Below are positions 12,101 to 22,672 of a stretch of DNA of 64,000 nucleotides, piece after piece (position 1 is the stretch's first letter; every line of letters begins with the position of its first letter). The position numbers were made by a program, and so were the translations under genes. The stretch covers positions 26,377,986-26,441,985 of the forward strand of contig NC_053208.1 in the NCBI RefSeq assembly GCF_905163445.1. The letters are read 5' to 3'. Under the pieces are notes generated by a model that saw only the letters and a program-made list of their open reading frames with translations, did no database searches and was not told the DNA's origin. The DNA is from Pararge aegeria. Lineage: Eukaryota > Arthropoda > Insecta > Lepidoptera > Nymphalidae.

Positions 12101-12313
12101 TTGATGCAGACGAAGTTGCGCGGGTCATCTAGTATATATATATATAAATATATAACAATAAATAAATTTGTCCTCAGCGAGGTGGCGAGCTGGGTAAAGT
12201 TCGTGTGCTGGGAGATCATCGTGGGTGGCGCGGTGGTGGGGGTGGCGGCCACGTACAGTGCCACCAGTGCTATCTTCAGCACCTCCATGGTCACACCTTG
12301 CTATCTAAAGTAA
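3161..12313 (+). CDS. AAAP-family amino acid transporter, 5'-partial (six 3' exons)
   Basis: Multi-pass amino-acid/auxin permease (SLC32/36/38-like), expected to move amino acids across a membrane; substrate is not predictable here. Exons join in frame: 3161-3329, 5540-5728, 7723-7961, 8628-8834, 10215-10410, 12178-12313, all GT-AG. About 378 residues are encoded. The first exon reads WVGVPVLVLTCLVAAFSG, then GDCWTI, the usual second helix region of this family. Later exons give hydrophobic segments such as MMVAQFGVAVVYLLLAAQ, the motif GGACTFPTIQNDM, ALYLPIATAGYAVYG, and a last helix around VGGAVVGVAATY before the stop. Roughly ten membrane helices are present. The first exon starts in phase 1, so at least one upstream exon with the initiator Met and first helix is missing; nothing suitable is visible in 1-3160. 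AATAAA signals lie at 12607-12612 and 12693-12698. Family is clear; the orthologue is not identified. Confidence 0.9.
4235..4390 (-). repeat. tRNA-derived SINE fragment (family C)
   Basis: Minus-oriented body of the SINE seen also at 22205-22450 and 48545-48770: shared CGGCCGAAGCTTCCCACCA-type and AGAAATTATAAATT segments. Confidence 0.7.
4425..4680 (-). repeat. tRNA-derived SINE (family B)
   Basis: Contains the complement of a B box (GGGAATCGAACCCACGGCC) and the body ATCTAGCCCCAAAGTGAGCG. Further copies at 18905-19195 (+), 27765-28012 (-) and a fragment at 57625-57710. It resembles the tRNA-derived SINEs of butterflies (Metulj-like); the name is not verified. Confidence 0.8.
5168..5250 (+). 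repeat. SINE family C, forward half of an inverted pair
   Basis: CCTGGCGCAGTGGTGAGC head with a B-box-like GGATTCGATTCCCGG, followed at once by an opposite-strand copy. Confidence 0.8.
5250..5400 (-). repeat. SINE family C, reverse half of an inverted pair
   Basis: Reads GAGGATCGAATCTCGGACC and ends CACTGGTGCGCCAGAGAGG, the complement of the SINE head, so two copies lie in opposite orientation. Confidence 0.8.
5425..5527 (-). repeat. Dispersed repeat ending in (GAT)n beside a splice acceptor
   Basis: Reverse copy of the 1687-1995 family (TGTGGACTACGCGTTCTCAT, then CCTGTAGTGGGCCGCTAATG) ending in a GAT repeat only about 12 bases before the acceptor at 5538-5539. Confidence 0.75.
5729..7722. 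other. Transporter intron with Helitron-like repeat
   Basis: The part 5916-6480 matches the Helitron-like family complete at 11265-12132 (GAAGATTTCTGTACA, TTTTGACCGGGGGATGCTTT, TGATATTCCGGGTCAACATA). Its end is degraded and lacks a clear CTAG. The rest is AT-rich with no feature seen. Confidence 0.7.
8045..8235 (+). repeat. LINE 3' tail (family D)
   Basis: Carries GAGCAACTGCTGAGATTCTTG, CTTCCGAACCGGTGGTAGAG and TAGGCCTACTTGAAATAAAT, the conserved 3' UTR of a LINE family repeated at 10785-11040, 15738-16110, 17640-17830(-), 29275-29535(-) and elsewhere. It is a 5'-truncated insertion in a transporter intron. Confidence 0.8.
8903..10180 (+). repeat. 44-bp minisatellite filling a transporter intron
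   Basis: About 29 tandem copies of a 44-base unit (GAGTAGAAAGTGTCTTTTAT then GCGAGTTACGTATGTTTTGC plus a short variable join). It occupies nearly all of the intron 8835-10214. From 9211 the variants follow a 396-bp (nine-unit) higher-order repeat; 9211-9606 and 9607-10002 read as identical, and a third copy starts at 10003. Edge units are degraded, as expected for an older array with a recently amplified core. The short frames across it are not coding. Confidence 0.95.
10518..10620 (+). repeat. SINE family C fragment
   Basis: Begins GACCTGCCTGGTGCAGTGGTGAG and continues with degraded B-box and AGAATTTCTGAATTTCCTTTAG segments. Confidence 0.65.
10785..11040 (+). repeat. LINE 3' end (family D)
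   Basis: Short ORF2 C-terminal remnant (VYYTIEAPPHLSQD) followed by the family D 3' UTR with CTTCCGAACCGGTGGTAAAT and GGCCTACTTGAAATAAATGG. Confidence 0.8.
11265..12132 (+). mobile_element. Non-autonomous Helitron-like element
   Basis: Body with TTTTGACCGGGGGATGCTTT, TCTGTCTGTCTGTCCGGCC and TATTCCGGGTCAACATATAG, ending GACGAAGTTGCGCGGGTCAT-CTAG followed by T. The 3' CTAG in an A/T-rich target is the Helitron terminal signature. There is no Rep/helicase frame. The end lies 45 bases before the last transporter exon. Confidence 0.65.
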
Positions 12314-12720
12314 CCTGACCCGCAACCTGACCCCACTGGAGGATCGCCCCATACTAGAACAGAACTTCCTCTACTGGACTAAAATAATACAGTTTGATCA
12401 CTTTTATAAGTTAAGCTTGGTTTATACGAAGCCAGTGCGATGGCGCCAGTTTAACAGGCAAGCCACCGCTGACCATGCATCGCCTTAGTGCTCGTTTGTC
12501 CAAACCACCAATATACCTCTCTTTGTTCAAACTCTAGATATATTTTTTTCTTTACATTCAAACAACATGTTAAAATATGCAGATAGATAATGTAAAAAAA
12601 AAGAAAAATAAAACTGAATTAGTAAACAACATTATATAAACTATAAATTTAAAAAAAAAATGTAGATGTATAATGAAACATACAATATTCGAAATAAAAC
12701 TCTATAATATGTAAAACTTG
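12314..12720 (+). other. 3' UTR of the transporter (predicted)
   Basis: Follows the TAA at 12311-12313. AATAAA at 12607-12612 and 12693-12698 are the candidate poly(A) signals. Confidence 0.6.
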
Positions 12721-15700
12721 CTAATGTAAAATTCTGCCTTCGGTAGATCGAACAAATAGGTACCAAGGCGATGGATTGGATTGAAAACTAAGCGGCCCTA
12801 TTCCCGTCAGGCCTGCCAGAGCTGGCTCGGCTTGAAGAACTGTTATTTATTGGCTGCGAGTGCTGGCTACGTATAAACTATGCTTAATGCCGACAAAATT
12901 CGTCAAAGTCAATAGGAGTAATTGAACGTCAGCTAAAAATTGTAAACACATACCTATGTTATTTGTTGCCTTAACATCAACTTCCTCCCTTTTGAAGTTG
13001 GTTAAAAAGAGGGTTCCATCATGAACTCATCTTTATGCTCTCCAAACTTGAAGTGAGACTGGTTTGTTTTTTTTTGACATATTTTGTAGAACCGACTGCT
13101 CTGATCTTAACCCTACTTGGGAATGTATTCGTTGGCGGAACAAACGCCACCTATCGGTTCAAAGGGGTACTAACCACATAATACTAACTTTATGAATTGG
13201 TTCTGAGCGTTTTGACTGGCTTAATCGTACTTTAATTGTACTACAAGAAAACAGTTTTATACCTGGATACTAAAGTTTTGAACAAAAACACTTTTTACGA
13301 TATCTCTCGTTTACTTTTAAGTTTTAGATAATATTGTAACAAATAACTTTATATAGATAAGGATCATCCACTTTTTAGAATAGACATTTGTTCGTTTTTA
13401 TAAATGATTTAATTTTTTGAGGCGGAATCTACTAAAGATTGCTGACACCGCAGTGACCGCGCGAATCAAATAGTTATTGCTGGAGTTAAGATATGTTGTT
13501 GATTAAAGGGAGAATTCAAGATTATCACTGTCACCTGATAATTATTTATAAGTCAACCTGAGCCCGCCAACTGGCATCAAGGTAGCTTTATGGGTCTATG
13601 CTGTAGTGTCATCCCTTCTGACGAAATGACAGGCCTGTACCCAGGCTGGATGACAGTAACAGAGAATCGCTAAAATATTGTACTTATCTAATGATATATG
13701 ATTTTTGTATTACGAAAAAGGTATTTTCTGGGCACTGGGCAATCACTGCTTGCATTTTCTTATACTTATTCTATAGCGTGAAAGTAACAACAAATAATAT
13801 GGTATCGAAGGAAACACACACTACAGTCGGAAACAGTATTTCCACTAGATGGCGCTGTTCACATCTGCTCACTCTCTTCATATCTTTATCTCTCATACTA
13901 GGCACTCTAAGCTAGACGATCTTCGCAAGACACCTAATTGGTGGAGAAGTCTCTTTTGCAATGGTAAGCTTAAAGCTAACTTAAGACCGATTTCGGAAAT
14001 TTATTTAAGTTATTTTTCGGTGTAGTGACAGTCGCTACTGGCAAAGCCGGTCCGGCTATTTGTCGTTCCAGTCTATACCGTATATAACACACCATCGTCT
14101 ACTGTCATAAGCATTTCGAAACTCGTCCCTTCTCTCTCGAGCTGACACTCAGTGTCATGCGAAATTGTGACGTCATCAATAACTTATGATTTGCACATCG
14201 CTGTTAAGGTGCGTCATTGTTGATTTTCTCTAGTTTTAGTTTGATAACAATTTTATATTTTATATTACAAAAATATGATTATATTAAATAAGTAAAAATA
14301 TTATCTTATCGTTTTTTTTTTCGTTATAGTTATATTACCTAATAAATACAATAATTATAATTGTTATCAACCCATTACCGGTCCGGTACCGGGCACCGGT
14401 CTCCTACCAACATGAGAAAAGCGAAGGCCATAGTCAATCACAACTTTTTATTAAAGTAGGAGAAAGATAGCACAAGTCAATCTAACCTGACATCAGAGGA
14501 TTTTAGTCTATGATTATTAATAGCCGGGGTTTTAGGTAAATACAACCCAGTCAAGTATTGCAATAAAACTGCAGAATTTAATTTTCAGGCAGTCTTGGAT
14601 TCTCACAGCCTAGATATCCGATCGGGGATGCTCTCAGGGGACCCACCAGATTACTCTGTAAAGTTAAATTAAATTCAACGTATAATTAAGCTTTGGTAAA
14701 TAAATAAAAAAAAAGTCCTCTGGCCTGGTACAGATGGTAGAATTCTACATCTTTGAGAAGGTTATTAAGGACTTCCTCACGATATTTTTCTTCACTTTTC
14801 AATTGCAAGTAATACGCGCACAAACTTCCTGTTTGAGATACTTGCTGGGATTTGAACTTGGTTCCAAAAGGAAAGCAGAAATCCTGACCCAATCAGTTAC
14901 TAAAACATTTATATGGGTGAGCTATCCCTCAGGGCAATGTTCCAGTATTTGACCTTGGACCTATAAGCATTTGGTTTGCAAGAGCGTTCGTAATCAGGTC
15001 TAATACGAACGAACTAAATTTTAATGCAGTTTTCAGCCATCAATAGAGTGATTCAAGCGGAAGGTTTATGCGTATAAATACGCATATTTTAAAAGAGAAA
15101 AGCAAAGAGATTCAAAGACATGTAATGTCGTAACAAACGTATTTTTGTGCGCTTGCAAACGCTGTTTAAACATAACGATTTAGATTAAAATAAAATATGT
15201 CACGGAATTGTGTTGTTAATGACTGCATACTGCCTCACATAAGTACCTACATACGTATTTACGTACTAAACGTGAAACATTATAATAAGCCAGGTTATCA
15301 GCGAGTTGCGAAGAGTACCTAACCCCCTGCAGAGTAGGTAAATATTGATTGTGGTATCGCCCGCAAGTTACGGTGATAAGCTGCTGAGACAGAGAAATAG
15401 TTTAACTAATTGAGATAAGTATTATAGTGGTGTACATTTATAGCTGTAAGACGCTATTTGGTTCCAATTTGGATTAGATCTTATGTTATCATCATCAGTC
15501 TGAACCTATATTGGGCAAAGACAATACCCACTTTCGTGAATGAAATCGACGTAGTGAACTACCGGGGAGTCGGGGCGCGGCGTCGTCTCGAGGGTACGAT
15601 TCTATAAAAATATAGTATTTGTAAGACAACATATTAGTCTTTATAAACAAAAAGTGGATATAAACAGTCGACTTACAAGAAATGGCCATAAATTAGTGAC

Positions 15701-15737
15701 ATCTGCATATCGTCTGCGAAAGGTGCAGAAGTAATTT
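12721..15737. other. Intergenic, no gene recognised
   Basis: Contains fragments of the 1687-1995 repeat (14365-14450 and 14770-14900), a CTCF-like motif at 13842-13857, and a CRE-like GTGACGTCATC near 14167. The remainder shows no gene or repeat I recognise. Confidence 0.6.
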
Positions 15738-16110
15738 GTGGGATTGAGTATACGCTTTTATAATATGATTCCTAAGGTAATTTTGGACCTACCAATGCAT
15801 AAGTTTAAAGAATGTGTTAAAACACATTTATTACAGCAAGGTTATTATTCAATTGATGAATTTCTTAATGACAAGGTTGCTTGGAAGCATCCGGCTCCGC
15901 TTTCATCTCTCACAAGATAGAAAAATGAATTTTAAAATGTAAATTGTTGAAATTGGAAAAGAGCAACTGCTGAGTTTCTTGCCGGCTTCTTCTCGGTAGA
16001 ATCTGCCTTCCGAACCGGTGGTAGAGTCACTACACACAGACAGACTTGACGTTTCAAAAGTGCTTATATTAGGCCTACTTGAAATAAATGAATTTTGAAT
16101 TTTGAAGTGT
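15738..16110 (+). pseudogene. LINE ORF2 C-terminus plus 3' UTR (family D)
   Basis: Encodes YNMIPKVILDLPMHKFKECV and YYSIDEFLNDKVAWKHP before a stop near 15918, then the conserved 3' UTR to AAATAAATGAATTTTGAATT. This is the best coding-plus-tail copy of the family, so it defines the orientation of the shorter tails. Confidence 0.85.
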
Positions 16111-17174
16111 TAGCGCGGTTTTATGTCAAAACGGAGAGCGGTACTGGGAATAATTCATATAGAAGCACTCCCCGCACATGGTAGGTACCTAGTTAATATT
16201 TTATTTCAAAAGTATGGTAGAAGCACATCCCAAGTATTGTATAACAATTTGAATATAAAATTTTAATTTTGAAAAATAATTTTATAAGCCTTTAGAATTC
16301 CAGTACAATGTCGCTTATAACTGATTACGGATATGGGTTTAAAATGACTGCCTTACTCACAGTTAAGTCAGTTTACATACACAGAAAAAAATGCTCAATA
16401 TTGACTCATCAGCTATGCAATTGGCGAAAAGGCTCGAGAAATGGGTTTCACACGCATAAAACTAATTCAATGCTTTGACTTTTGTAAGTAATTCTCTAGG
16501 TTATCAGGCGTTACTGCACACCACTAAAATGTGTTGCCGCAATAGTTGTTGAATATTTGTGAATATTACATAAACAATACGTGTCATAAGTTGACGTAAA
16601 GATTACTGGTAATAAATCACTTTTTTTGAATTAATTATTTAATAATTTAATTAGTGAGCTTGAAAGTCTTCAGTATAGATTCTCAGATCATCATTATAAG
16701 CTTATCTATGTCCCACGAATAGGTATCCTGTCTCATATAGGTACAAGAGAGGGAGATAAAGTATTTCCCCACCACGCTGCTCCAAAGTGGGATGGCGTGA
16801 GAAGCAGGAACGACGGTGTAACTCTATCTCCAAATTCATAACTCTAGTACTGGAAATGTCTATCAGGCGTTCGTAATCTGTAGTCAAACATGCTAATCTC
16901 TAGACTAATGAGTGACCAAGGTCCTACTGAAACTAGATACTAAAAATACTACATGATTATGTAAAGTTTTTGTCGACACAAGAAAAAGTTCAATGTTACC
17001 TCTAACGCAAATTTGCAGTCAGACTCAGAACAATTTTTTTAAGTTATGGCGATTACATCATAAAAACAATTCTTCATTACTATGTTAGGGATAACTGTGG
17101 AATTTGGTTATGTTTAATTTTATTCAAGTAAACAAAAATTGCAAAAAAGAACAACGGTTTATTTATAAAAATAA
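16111..17174. other. Intergenic, nothing recognised
   Basis: AT-rich sequence without an exon-like segment, tandem repeat or recognised element. Confidence 0.5.
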
Positions 17175-17395
17175 TTGATGGACGAAGCAGATGGCCCATC
17201 TGATGTTAAGAGAAAACCAACGTCTATAAACAGAGCAACACAGGTTATGGAAGCAGCACGCATGCCACATGCTGCCCTGTGACCATCAATTTGAGGCGTC
17301 CCTTCAGAATGCTACTTAGCGGCAGAAATAAGCATGGCCATAGCACTTCCCCAGACGTTGTCTGTCTAAAAAGCACGGCTACGAAACAAAAAGAG
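17175..17395 (+). repeat. Dispersed repeat with 'TTAGCGGCAGAAATAAGCAT'
   Basis: Second copy of the repeat at 2965-3125, with an extended left part GACGAAGCAGATGGCCCATC. Confidence 0.7.
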
Positions 17396-17639
17396 AAATT
17401 GATAACGATTAAGTTTACAACATTCTGTCATGTTAAGTTCATAAGTACTCATATAGTAATTGGTAGTGTAACTTTACCCCGTAAAGATGTCCATAGAGTG
17501 TTCAATGAAAGGAAGTCTCTACTATTTCTGTTAAATGGAATCCCGATAGTTGTTTGAAAACATAACAAGGGAAGCAAAGTGAAGTGAGTATAGTTAGTCA
17601 GTACTGCTTTACTCAGTCAAGACTGGTGTATTAAAAATT

Positions 17640-17830
17640 AAAAATTAATTTCAAGTAGGCCCAGTTTATAGGCACTTTTGAAACGTCAAGTCAGTCTGTT
17701 TGTCTCTACCCCCGGTTCGGAAGGCCGATTCCAACGAGAAGAGCCGGCAAGAAACTCAGCAGATTGCTCTTTACCAACATCATTTTACAGTTTACAATGA
17801 AAAAATATACAGATTGATTGAAATATTTTG
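17640..17830 (-). repeat. LINE 3' tail (family D), reverse
   Basis: Begins with AATTTCAAGTAGGCCCAGTT and carries CCCGGTTCGGAAGGC and CGGCAAGAAACTCAGCAGAT, the complement of the family D tail. Confidence 0.8.
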
Positions 17831-17859
17831 AATATGTAGACTCTCGAGTCAATCTTTCG

Positions 17860-17931
17860 ATCTGTCGATTATCGAAAGCCCTCCACTCGATATTCGCGCT
17901 TGCCTCGACCCGGACGTTTCTTCACTGATAA
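17860..17931 (+). other. Candidate non-coding first exon with GTGAGT donor
   Basis: A GC-richer segment (CGCGCTTGCCTCGACCCGGA) ends ACTGATAAG|GTGAGT at 17931/17932. It has no ATG in the open frames, and its phase does not join directly to the H-protein exon at 21259. It could be a 5' UTR exon of that gene with an unseen middle exon, or chance. Confidence 0.25.
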
Positions 17932-18904
17932 GGTGAGTTTATTGCTTCATTATCACATTTTTAAATTATTTCTACTAATTAGGTGTATCTCTCAAAAAGC
18001 TTTATAATTCTTGAGTTGCAATGTGTTTGTTTCAAGGGCCAGTCAGCTCGTTCTTAGCGGGGAAACACTCACGCGCAAGTTATTCTGACCTACTAAAAAC
18101 ACACTAACTCAAAATCGTAATGTCATATATAATATTCTTAATAATATTTAACTAATCAAAAAAAAGCCTATTCTTGAATATATTACCAATAAAGTACCTA
18201 CTATGATGATTATAGTAGGTAATTCTCTATTAGTAAAGATCTACTGGTAAAATATAAAGTAGGTCTAATAATATTATACTGATATTCGGTCAATGAAATT
18301 GAAAATACGATTTGAAAGACTTGTTAAGTAGGTGTATCTTTTTATAATAGTTTTTAATAGTATAACGTAAAATTTTTTCAACCTTAGTGCCTCTTTGTTT
18401 TTGTTATAGCATGCTCTGCTAAGAGACCTTAGGTTCTATTCCCGGGTAGGGCCAGTCATAATTCTCAATTGCTTTAATATAAGGCTTTCATTTTCGTTTA
18501 TGAGCTACGGAATTCTAAACTATGCTTCGCAATTATTCAACGGTGGAAGTTTTATTATTGAAATTCGCATGTTTCACTGTAGGTAGGTTTATACTTTTGT
18601 TAAACGTTAAATTCATTGCTAAACTTTTAAATTGTAGTCAATCGCGAAGTACCCTACACGTACTGTATACCTAGTGTGTAAGTAGGAAACGATTTAATTA
18701 GGTAGGAAGCCTCGTATTCACATAGCAGGCAATACAGAGAGTGTGTATTGCTGCTATGTGAATGTGTGTATGTGAATACGAAGCGATTGTCCTATGCTCA
18801 TAATATGAGTGTACGTTTACAAATAACTGAACAGAAGTGAAGAGATATAAGAAGAATAAGAGATCCTCAAGTGCTGGAATGTCATACCAGCATCTCTAAA
18901 CGCA

Positions 18905-19195
18905 GTGCAAAAGCGGTGATAGTCTAGTTGTAAGGACTTCGGTTTAACATTAGCGCAGTGGGCAGCGACCCTGCTTTCTGAGTCCATGGCCGTGGGTTCA
19001 ATTTCCACAACTGGAACATGTTTGTATGATGAACATGAATGTTTTTCAGTGTCTGGGTGTTTATCTATATATTATAAGTATTTATGAATTATATAATTCA
19101 TAAAAATATTCATCAGTAATCTTAGTACCCATAACACAAGCTGAGCTTGCTTTGGGGCTAGATGGCCGTGTGTGTATTGTCGTAGTATATTTATT
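18905..19195 (+). repeat. tRNA-derived SINE (family B), forward
   Basis: The tRNA-like head has GCAGCGACCCTGCTTTCTGA and B-box-like GTGGGTTCAATTTCCACAAC. The body ends TGGGGCTAGATGGCCGTGTG then (ATTT)n. Confidence 0.85.
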
Positions 19196-19734
19196 TATTT
19201 ATTTATTTCCGATAAAGCGCTACATTCGGAACCCTAAAACAAGAAGCGACATAGATATAATTCTAAACTTTATCAGTGTTTATTGAACTTTTCTAAACAA
19301 AGTCATTGAAATCGACAGTAGCTCGGCTCAGTAAGTTATAATGCGTTTGTCTATATAGCTCAAGGCTACGCTGGGATCAAGAGATCACGCACTTCTTAAC
19401 TAAATACTATATCTGCGTGATTTAAGACTACTACGCAATAATGTACAGCTTCGTTTCATTCATTCATAAGTCTAATTAGTCTAATCAGTGGGAATGCAGA
19501 TAGGCTTAAGGATCACTATTTATGCCCAAAGTGAGAAATTATTTATTTATTTTAAGATTTCCTTTTCTTGCAAACAGAACAATTCAAATATACTTATCTC
19601 TTTTGTTTAATAAATGAAAATATTATTTTAAATATTATCAAATTAAAAGTTTTAAAAGCAATTAAAATCCTTTTTTTATAACTGAACAAGAAAAATGGAG
19701 ACACAACCATGGAAATATAGTGGATATCCCTTTC

Positions 19735-20104
19735 TTATACTATTTTATATAAAGCTGAAGAGTTTGTTTGTTTACTTGAACGAAAATATCTCAGGAACTA
19801 CTGGTCTGATTTGAAAAATTATTTCAGTGTTAGATAGCCCATTTTTCGAGAAAGGCTATAGGCTATATTATATCATCACGCTAAGACCAATAGGAGCATA
19901 GCACCGAAGAAGAATGTTTCAAAATCGGGTTTTTTTCCTTATGAAAGCTTTCGCTGCGTGCGCTTCGTAATCGTTTAAAGTTTCTCAAAAATCATGTATG
20001 ACAAAGTTGTTCCCCTTTAAAAGTTCTAAAAATAAGTCAACAACAGCATCTGCCTATCTTTTAAGGTTGTCCTATACGCGGACGAAATCGCGAGGGAACG
20101 CTAG
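19735..20104 (+). mobile_element. Helitron-like element, 3' part
   Basis: Starts near AAGCTGAAGAGTTTGTTTG and ends GCGGACGAAATCGCGAGGGA-ACG-CTAG then T. Confidence 0.6.
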
Positions 20105-20550
20105 TCCTGCATAAAATTAACTATTCAAATATATAAATAAATATAAATAAATATTAGTCCTTGATTGATTAACTAGCTTCAATTTTAATTTAATGCAATC
20201 CACAGTAGCAAGAAGGTAACATGGTCTTATGCAGTGTAATACGGACGGTGTCCAGGTTTGGAAGATCTGGAATAACTCCTCGCTGCCGAAGGACGCTGTA
20301 TAGCACCGAGAGTAAAGGTAACGATTCGCTTGAATAGTAAATAAATCTAAAGCTGCAAGCTTCATTGTAAAAGAAGCGCAAGTAGGTAGAACCCTCAATG
20401 GTACCTACTCTGAGTTTGTTATACGGTTACATGACTACACCAATGCAGTTGCTACTTATCTTTAAACACCAATGCAAGGCACGCATGTGCTAGCGAATTT
20501 ATATGCCCCCCAGTGTATGCTTGCTAAGTGAAATATAAGCATTGCTCTTT

Positions 20551-20571
20551 TATTATTATTATTATTATTAT
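20551..20571. repeat. (ATT)n microsatellite
   Basis: Seven ATT units. Confidence 0.9.
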
Positions 20572-21258
20572 TTAACTCTTTATTTGTACACCACAATGAA
20601 GTTAGGAAAATAAAAAAAACAAAAGAAATACAAAGACAGAAGTAGAATACAAAAGGCGGCCTTATCGCTAAGTAGCGATCTCTGCCAGGCAACCTTTGGA
20701 TTAGGACAAGATGAGAGAGAGCGGACAGGTGGTGTAAAATTATTATAAACGTACATTCAAATAGCTAAATACAAATACATAAACAAAATTGCACAAATAA
20801 GAAAAATATAATAAATAAATATAAAATAATAAACTAATATATACTCAATCATACATATATGAACATATAGATAATAAAAATAAACATAATCAAGTACGAA
20901 ACTTACTACTACTTACTTTTATACGAACTTTCGTACTTTTAGTACGAAAGCAATGCGAAATTTTGTTAATTTTTTGGCTGAACGGAAAAACATTTAATGT
21001 AATAAAAAAATATAAATCGTTTTATCTATTCGTGCCTGTATCACGAAAAATGGGTTAGGCCCTGCCAAGTAATCTATTTTAATAATTGAAATATAACAAC
21101 AATATACAGAATATGGAATTTATACAAAAAGTAATAAAATCAAAACTAAGTTGAATTTAGTGTATGTTACAGCTGTATGTAACTCTCATGTAAAAAAGAT
21201 CAAAATCAAAGCTGGCAAAAGCATTGTTCATTAATTGCTTACCTAACTTTTATTCTAG

Positions 21259-22672
21259 GTCGATATTACACGCGAGACCATGAGTGGGTGACGGTGGACG
21301 CAGGAGTTGGCACGGTCGGGATTTCAAATTACGCCCAGGTGAGTCCGGCCTAAACTTTAAATTGTATCCTTCGCTACCGAATTCGCCGCTCCACGCTTTG
21401 ACATTAGTCTATCTACGCTGCGTTAGCTAACTTCCATACAGTCGTTCCCTCAACGCCGCACCTCGCCTCAACGTTAGTTGAGTAATAGTATAAGTAATAA
21501 AGTATGGGTCTTCTTTCAGAATGAGAAGTTCTTAGGTCCACAAAGCTTTCGCCAAGAGAAAATTGGTAGACTTCACATGCTTTTGAGAACATTATGGAGA
21601 CCTCTTAGGTGTGCAGATTACGATACTTTCTTTACCTTTAAAGCACAGCAAAGTAAAGTAGTTAAAGCTAAAGTTGAAAGAGAGCACAACTGCTTTGTTT
21701 TTTGTCGGCTTCTTCTCGGTGGAACTTGCCTTCCTTGCCGGTAGTGTCACTACAATCAGAGTTAATGCAAATATCTCCGCAAAGAAAGGTGTGTGTTAGG
21801 TTAGAACTCGGTCCCTCCGAAATGGAAGCCGAAGCCCTAACCACTAGGCCATCACCGCTTCATCCCAGTAGCTGTTAGTAGCGGCTAACAGATATTAGAT
21901 ACAACGTAATGTTGCTATTACACATCAATTGTTACATAATATGAACTAACGTTAATGTAGTTAAATGGTGTTTATACAACCATTGCAGGAAGCGCTCGGC
22001 GAGGTGGTGTTCGTGCAATTGCCAGAAGTGGGCTCGGCCGTGGCGTCAGGCGACGAATGCGGAGCTGTGGAGAGCGTGAAGGCGGCCAGTGAGATCGTCG
22101 CGCCAGTCTCAGGGACCGTGTGTTTTTTTTTATTTCTTTTATTCCACTACAAGTTAACCCTCGATTGCAATCTCTCCTGGTGATGCAGTCTAAGTTGGTA
22201 GCGGAATAAACTGTTAGGATGTATGGTAGTTATACCCCTAATTGGTTTTTACGCGACATCGCACCGGAACACCAAAGCGCTGAGCGGCAAGTCTTTGTCG
22301 GCAGGGTGATAACTAGCCACGTCAAAAGCCTTCCACCAAAGCAGACCAGAGAAAATTCAGAAATTATAAATTCCCAAAATGCCCCTGCTGTGAATCGAAC
22401 CTCCCAATTAAATTCACAGCGCTCATCGTTAAGCCAGGGCGGTCGTCAAACACACAATCCCACGATTTCATATTTTGATTCTTAGTAGTAAAAATGATTG
22501 TTTATTTCAGATAGTAGAGAAGAACAGCGCAGTAGAATCCACGCCCTCGCTGATCAACAAGTCATACTTCGATGAGGGATGGCTGTTCCGGGTGAAGCTC
22601 AGCGCGCCAGACGAGCTAAAACAACTGATGGATCAGACTGCGTACGACAAATTTTTGGAGGATTCTCACTGA
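21259..22672 (+). CDS. GcvH: Mitochondrial glycine cleavage system H protein, 5'-partial
   Basis: Lipoyl-carrier protein that shuttles the aminomethyl group between P, T and L proteins of the mitochondrial glycine cleavage complex. Three exons join in frame: 21259-21338, 21989-22117, 22511-22672. They read RYYTRDHEWVTVDAGVGTVG, then EALGEVVFVQLPEVGSAVAS, the lipoylation site in ESVKAAS (the Lys is the lipoate attachment residue), and NKSYFDEGWLFRVKLSAPDE, ending FLEDSH. This covers essentially the whole mature H-protein fold (about 123 residues). The first exon begins in phase 1, so an upstream exon must supply the start Met and transit peptide; it was not found. Donors are GTGAGT and GTGTGT. 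AATAAA signals lie at 23464-23469 and 23513-23518. The gene converges with ATP synthase gamma on the other strand. Confidence 0.93.
21669..21760 (+). repeat. LINE 3' tail fragment (family D)
   Basis: Degraded copy with GTCGGCTTCTTCTCGGTGGA and CTTGCCGGTAGTGTCACTAC, inside the first H-protein intron. Confidence 0.65.
22205..22450 (-). repeat. tRNA-derived SINE (family C), reverse
   Basis: Reads GTCTTTGTCGGCAGGGTGAT, TGTGAATCGAACCTCCCAAT (complement of the B box) and ends GCCAGGGCGGTCGTC. It lies in the second H-protein intron. Confidence 0.8.

Larger units (their letters stand above)
17932..21258. other. Stretch upstream of the H-protein exons
   Basis: Contains SINE B (18905-19195), a Helitron-like end (19735-20104) and a TTA microsatellite (about 20551-20571). 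The missing H-protein first exon should lie here or further upstream, but none could be supported. Confidence 0.6.

Noticed and set aside
14100..14235. First exon of the H protein near the CRE-like site
   Set aside because: The ATG there meets a stop after ten codons and gives no transit peptide.
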